Program-made: the position numbers and the translations under genes
Shown: in pieces, positions 61,046 through 64,000 of the stretch
How positions within the stretch are numbered: the first letter of the stretch is position 1
Layout: every line of letters starts with the position of its first letter
Notes under the pieces: generated by a model
What the model saw: the letters and a program-made list of their open reading frames with translations, nothing else
Databases searched by the model: none
Told to the model about the DNA's origin: nothing
NCBI RefSeq assembly: GCF_000411115.1
Contig: NZ_KE150242.1
Location: 490,218-554,217 of the forward strand
Length of the DNA: 64,000 nucleotides
Direction: 5' to 3'
Origin: Capnocytophaga granulosa ATCC 51502
Lineage (GTDB): Bacteria; Bacteroidota; Bacteroidia; Flavobacteriales; Flavobacteriaceae

Positions 61046-62203
61046 TTAGAAAGCCTTGATACGGTACATCATACCCAAGCTCACACGGTTGGTGCTTTTT
61101 GTTACACTCGATATTTCACGACTTCTGCCCACATAGGCTAAGAAGAAGCGCAAGTCTTGTGAAGGGAAAGGTAAGTACTCTACTCCTCCGTAATAACCTA
61201 AGCCAGTCATCTTATTGCCTGCTAAATCACTTTCCGCAGTTTCGTAGATTCCTTGGGCAAATAGGTTAAGCGAAGGTATAGGTTGGTATTCGCCCTTAAG
61301 TACAAAGGTGTTATACTTTGTATCTTTGAGAGGCTGTCCTTTTCCGTTGTTGCTCATTGGGGTATAGTTAAGTCGGTCCAATTGTTCATCAGCTCTCATG
61401 TAGTCCAAAAAAGCTTGGAACTTAGGTAAAGCTACACGAGTACCAAGCATTACCATAGTATTGTTATAACCGTCCGCTTCACTTTGTAGACCTACTCCCC
61501 AGCGAGTTTGTAGTACGCCATCAAAGAGAGAACCATTCCAGTTGAGTATATAGGTAAGCGGTACATTGCTTTGTTTTAACCCTGTACTATTTGCATAGAT
61601 ATTCGCAAAGCTATCATTACGCACATCGGTTACTTGTAAGTTGAACTCATGATTGGTATTAGGAGCATAGGTAATCATACCACCAAGCATAAAGTTGTCC
61701 ATATTATCTATAAAATCAGAATATTCATAGATATTCATTGGGTTCAAATCAAACTCATAGCCACCCCATGCTTGGCACATCTTACCCACAGTAAGTGCCC
61801 ACTTATCATCTATATGAAAACCAGCATAGAGCATGTCGGTAGCCGTTGCTAAGTTGTCCAACTTCACCGCAGCTGTAGGACGATTCAAGCGATGACGGAA
61901 ACGATAGAAGATACGATCGGTAATATTACCTCTTACTTCCAAACGCAACTGACGAGCTTTGAATTTGGCTGTCATATCTGCTCCTTCTGCTTTTTCAGCA
62001 TCAAGACTGGATTGGAAGTTAAAGTACATATTGAATCGCTTATCAATAGGGTTAATACCCTCTGGTGAGGTTACAGGCATGGATTGTGCTTGCTTGATCT
62101 GCTCCAATTCAGCCTTTAATTGATTGATTTGTCCTTGTAAATCTTCTTGTGCAAATGCTCCCATAACGGATAGGAACATAGCTGACATAAATAGTCTTTT
62201 CAT
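61046..62203 (-). CDS. Porin (phosphate-selective porin O/P-like)
   Basis: A 385-residue outer membrane porin beginning at ATG 62203 with a signal peptide (MKRLFMSAMFLSVMGAFAQ). A short coiled coil for trimerisation (DLQGQINQLKAELEQIKQAQ) precedes beta strands such as FYRFRHRLNRPTAAVK, WALTVGKMCQAWGGYEFD and NTNHEFNLQVTDVRND, ending RVSLGMMYRIKAF with terminal Phe. It resembles OprO/OprP-like porins of Bacteroidota. The longer reading at 62254 would lack a clean signal peptide. Confidence 0.9.
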   Translation of the reverse strand: MKRLFMSAMFLSVMGAFAQEDLQGQINQLKAELEQIKQAQSMPVTSPEGINPIDKRFNMYFNFQSSLDAEKAEGADMTAKFKARQLRLEVRGNITDRIFYRFRHRLNRPTAAVKLDNLATATDMLYAGFHIDDKWALTVGKMCQAWGGYEFDLNPMNIYEYSDFIDNMDNFMLGGMITYAPNTNHEFNLQVTDVRNDSFANIYANSTGLKQSNVPLTYILNWNGSLFDGVLQTRWGVGLQSEADGYNNTMVMLGTRVALPKFQAFLDYMRADEQLDRLNYTPMSNNGKGQPLKDTKYNTFVLKGEYQPIPSLNLFAQGIYETAESDLAGNKMTGLGYYGGVEYLPFPSQDLRFFLAYVGRSREISSVTKSTNRVSLGMMYRIKAF

Positions 62204-62293
62204 TTCTGTGTATTCTTTGTGTTTTTCTATAAGCATAAAAGGCAAAAAGTACAAAGAAATGTCTCTTTTTACTTTTTGCCTTACCTTTAAGTA

Positions 62294-63349
62294 TTAATAC
62301 TCATTAAAATATTGTTGGATCTGTTGCCAATCTTTAGTCTTAGTAAGCGCTAACATCAGTAGCACACGTGCCTTTTGAGGATTAAGGGCACCAGAGGCTA
62401 CAAAGTGATATTTGGCATCATCTACTTCAGCATCTAAAGTAGTGGCTCCTGTAGGTACACGAGAAGAACGCACAATCTGGATACCACTTTGTTGTGCTTT
62501 CACAGCTAAGTCAAAGATAGTATGGTAGAAATTACCATTTCCTACCCCCGCATGCACAATACCATCGAACTTCGCATCCATGAAAGCCTTCATAGGAAGT
62601 TCAGATACATTGGAGTAGCTATATACAATTCCTACTTTAGGAAGCTCTTTTAGGTTATCCACATTGAAAATAGATTGGGCAGTATGCTTATTGTCAGGAG
62701 TACGTCCAAAGAATACTTTTCCATTGTGAATATAAGCTAAAGAGCCATAATTAGCTCCTCTGAAAGTATCTACAGAGGTAGTATTGGTTTTGATAACGTC
62801 TTTGGCATCAAGAACAATATCATTCATACATACCATAACTCCACGACCTTGTGCATTTTTGTCAGCGGCCACAGCTACTGCATTGTACAAGTTCAAAGGA
62901 CCATCGGCACTCATTCCTGTAGCAGGTCGCATAGCCCCTACTAATACCACAGGTTTGTTACTATGTACTGTAAGGTTTAGAAAGTAAGCGGTTTCCTCCA
63001 TCGTATCGGTACCATGAGTGATTACCACTCCATCATACCCTTCCTTATTAAGGAGTTCATTGATACGCTTAGCGAGCTTTAGCCATACATCATCATTCAT
63101 ATCTTGGGAGCCAATTTTTACAATTTGCTCTCCAGAGACATCGGCTAAGTCTCTCACTTGGGGTACTGCTTGTAGGAGTTGGTTAATACCTAGTTCTCCG
63201 GCTTTGTAATTAGTTTCAGTAGCGGACTTGCTCACTCCTGCAATAGTACCACCTGTTGCAAGGATACGTACTTTCGGTTTCTGTGCGAAAGCTACCACGG
63301 ACACTATTAATAATAGTGTAAGGGCAATTTTTTTAATTGTTTTTTGCAT
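62294..63349 (-). CDS. ansB: Periplasmic L-asparaginase (type II)
   Basis: A 351-residue exported amidohydrolase (signal peptide KKIALTLLLIVSVVAFAQ) that releases aspartate and ammonia from asparagine. The catalytic Thr35 lies in LATGGTIAGVS, and Thr114-Asp115 in VITHGTDTMEETAYFL complete the second motif. The length and signal agree with type II enzymes. It heads a unit with porin and symporter downstream. Promoter TATATTTG at 63395-63402. The symbol is by homology to type II enzymes. Confidence 0.95.
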   Translation of the reverse strand: MQKTIKKIALTLLLIVSVVAFAQKPKVRILATGGTIAGVSKSATETNYKAGELGINQLLQAVPQVRDLADVSGEQIVKIGSQDMNDDVWLKLAKRINELLNKEGYDGVVITHGTDTMEETAYFLNLTVHSNKPVVLVGAMRPATGMSADGPLNLYNAVAVAADKNAQGRGVMVCMNDIVLDAKDVIKTNTTSVDTFRGANYGSLAYIHNGKVFFGRTPDNKHTAQSIFNVDNLKELPKVGIVYSYSNVSELPMKAFMDAKFDGIVHAGVGNGNFYHTIFDLAVKAQQSGIQIVRSSRVPTGATTLDAEVDDAKYHFVASGALNPQKARVLLMLALTKTKDWQQIQQYFNEY

Positions 63350-63394
63350 CTTGTATATTAATTTATTACTTTGCGATAGAAATTTTTACGAGCA

Positions 63395-63402
63395 CAAATA
63401 TA
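63395..63402 (-). promoter_or_regulatory. -7 element for the asparaginase unit
   Basis: Minus-strand TATATTTG, 46-53 bp upstream of the ATG at 63349; a TTG lies about 15 bp further upstream. Confidence 0.6.
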
Positions 63403-63455
63403 CGATTTTTGTTGCAAAATAACAAGAAAAAAATATATTTTTTTAATAAATTATA

Positions 63456-63887
63456 TCAGACAATTAGATAAGCTTCTCCTTTTCTGATTTTATCTGCAAA
63501 ATATTCTATATCATGCTTTTCCAATTCTCTAAGAAACTCTTCCTTGAATGGTTTTACGGCATAGTGCATAGGACAAGGTGTTTCCTCAGAGCAAGCTCTA
63601 ATTCCCAAGAAGCAAACGGAGAACTTATCCACCCCATCTATATGATGAACAATAGTAGCCAAAGGTGCTTTCATTTTCTCTTCTGTAAGATAAAAACCTC
63701 CTCCTGGCCCCTTAGCCGAACAGATAGCGTTTTTCTTAGCCAATATCTGTAAGAGTTTAGCCAAAAAAGCGGTAGGAATATGTAAGGCCTCGGATATTTC
63801 TTTCACTCCTTTTTTGTTTTCTATAGAGGAATGCAGTGCTAAATAGAGTACCGCATTGATTGCATATTTGCTTGAATTTGATAACAT
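63456..63887 (-). CDS. Rrf2-family regulator with putative Fe-S cysteines
   Basis: A 143-residue Rrf2 regulator. The winged HTH is SSKYAINAVLYLALH ... VKEISEALHIPTAFLAKLLQILAKKN with wing GPGGGFYLTEE. Cys92, Cys99 and Cys105 in VCFLGIRACSEETPCPMH form the cluster-ligand loop seen in NsrR/IscR-like members. It therefore probably senses NO, redox state or Fe-S status. It lies upstream of the asparaginase unit but has its own gap of about 105 bp. The target is unknown. Confidence 0.92.
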   Translation of the reverse strand: MLSNSSKYAINAVLYLALHSSIENKKGVKEISEALHIPTAFLAKLLQILAKKNAICSAKGPGGGFYLTEEKMKAPLATIVHHIDGVDKFSVCFLGIRACSEETPCPMHYAVKPFKEEFLRELEKHDIEYFADKIRKGEAYLIV

Positions 63888-63953
63888 TTCTCAGTGTTTA
63901 GATTAATCTTTTTAGTGGGCAAGCTCAAGTCTTACCTTATAGCCCTTTGTGGA

Positions 63954-64000
63954 CTAAGGCAATACCTTATAAGTGTCTCCACCATTGGAACCTTCTATTA
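63954..64000 (-). CDS. Possible 3' end of a gene entering from the right edge
   Basis: A minus-strand frame from the edge reads IEGSNGGDTYKVLP before TAG at 63954-63956. Too short to identify; the glycine-rich turn looks protein-like but could be fortuitous. Confidence 0.3.
   Translation of the reverse strand, partial: IEGSNGGDTYKVLP

Overview
The window looks like chromosomal DNA of a Bacteroidota (Flavobacteriia) bacterium, most likely Capnocytophaga or a close relative; the genus is an inference from gene content and style, not a database match. The clearest evidence is the promoter grammar. Most transcription units are preceded by the Bacteroidota -7 element TAnnTTTG, often inside an extended GTTGTAnnTTTGC with TTG about 15-24 bp upstream. 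Lipoproteins, a TonB-dependent receptor without a local TonB, DUF2851, a Smr-less MutS2, a YtkA-like lipoprotein and a CDGKC-type small protein fit the same lineage. Most of the sequence is ordinary housekeeping DNA with accessory islands and several families of dispersed small repeats.

Layout. 1-3.7 kb: tail of a YD-rich protein, an orphan OmpR-type response regulator, a small esterase, a large uncharacterised protein and a glutathione peroxidase. 3.8-10.4 kb: sucD, a DinB-like protein, an AraC regulator coupled to a NADAR protein, hemA, an Lrp/AsnC regulator with a 46-residue membrane protein, and an M14 carboxypeptidase divergent from an XRE regulator. 11-21.5 kb: terC, an acyl-CoA synthetase, cysS, two adjacent frameshifted genes, mutS2, a lipoprotein, the c-di-AMP synthase cdaA, DUF2851 and PspC-like genes. 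21.8-31.6 kb: an endonuclease/phosphatase protein, a GxxExxY gene bracketed by hairpin repeats, thrA-thrB, tRNA-Thr(UGU), panB, a pseudouridine synthase, odhB and two small lipoproteins. 31.7-45.7 kb: mgtE, a DUF6909-like protein, a five-gene operon ending in an NYN/LOTUS protein, a beta-propeller lipoprotein, lepA, a membrane MutS-like ATPase, a secreted cysteine-rich protein, DUF488 and pckA. 45.8-52.6 kb: an outer membrane barrel, an orphan phage terminase large subunit, a TonB receptor/lipoprotein pair and a CDGKC protein. 52.6-64 kb: ftsY, an AAA ATPase, trmD, a coiled-coil membrane protein, a ModE-like regulator, a PfkB kinase with an amidophosphoribosyltransferase-like enzyme, then a symporter, a porin and a periplasmic asparaginase that together could harvest asparagine, and an Rrf2 regulator.

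The most interesting content is the non-coding and semi-coding repeat layer. (1) Two copies of a 255-256 bp MITE (18919-19174 and 51976-52230) have 14-bp terminal inverted repeats and 9-bp target duplications. (2) Two inverted copies of a 94-bp palindromic element lie at 21596-21689 and 46887-46980. (3) A GxxExxY nuclease-like gene is flanked on both sides by CCGTG-rich repeats whose internal hairpins show compensatory base changes. (4) An orphan terminase has a low-complexity linker apparently assembled in frame from at least three repeat families. (5) Iterated 7-11 nt motifs sit in leaders and trailers of many genes, sometimes supplying the stop codon. No complete prophage, CRISPR array, rRNA or full insertion sequence is visible.
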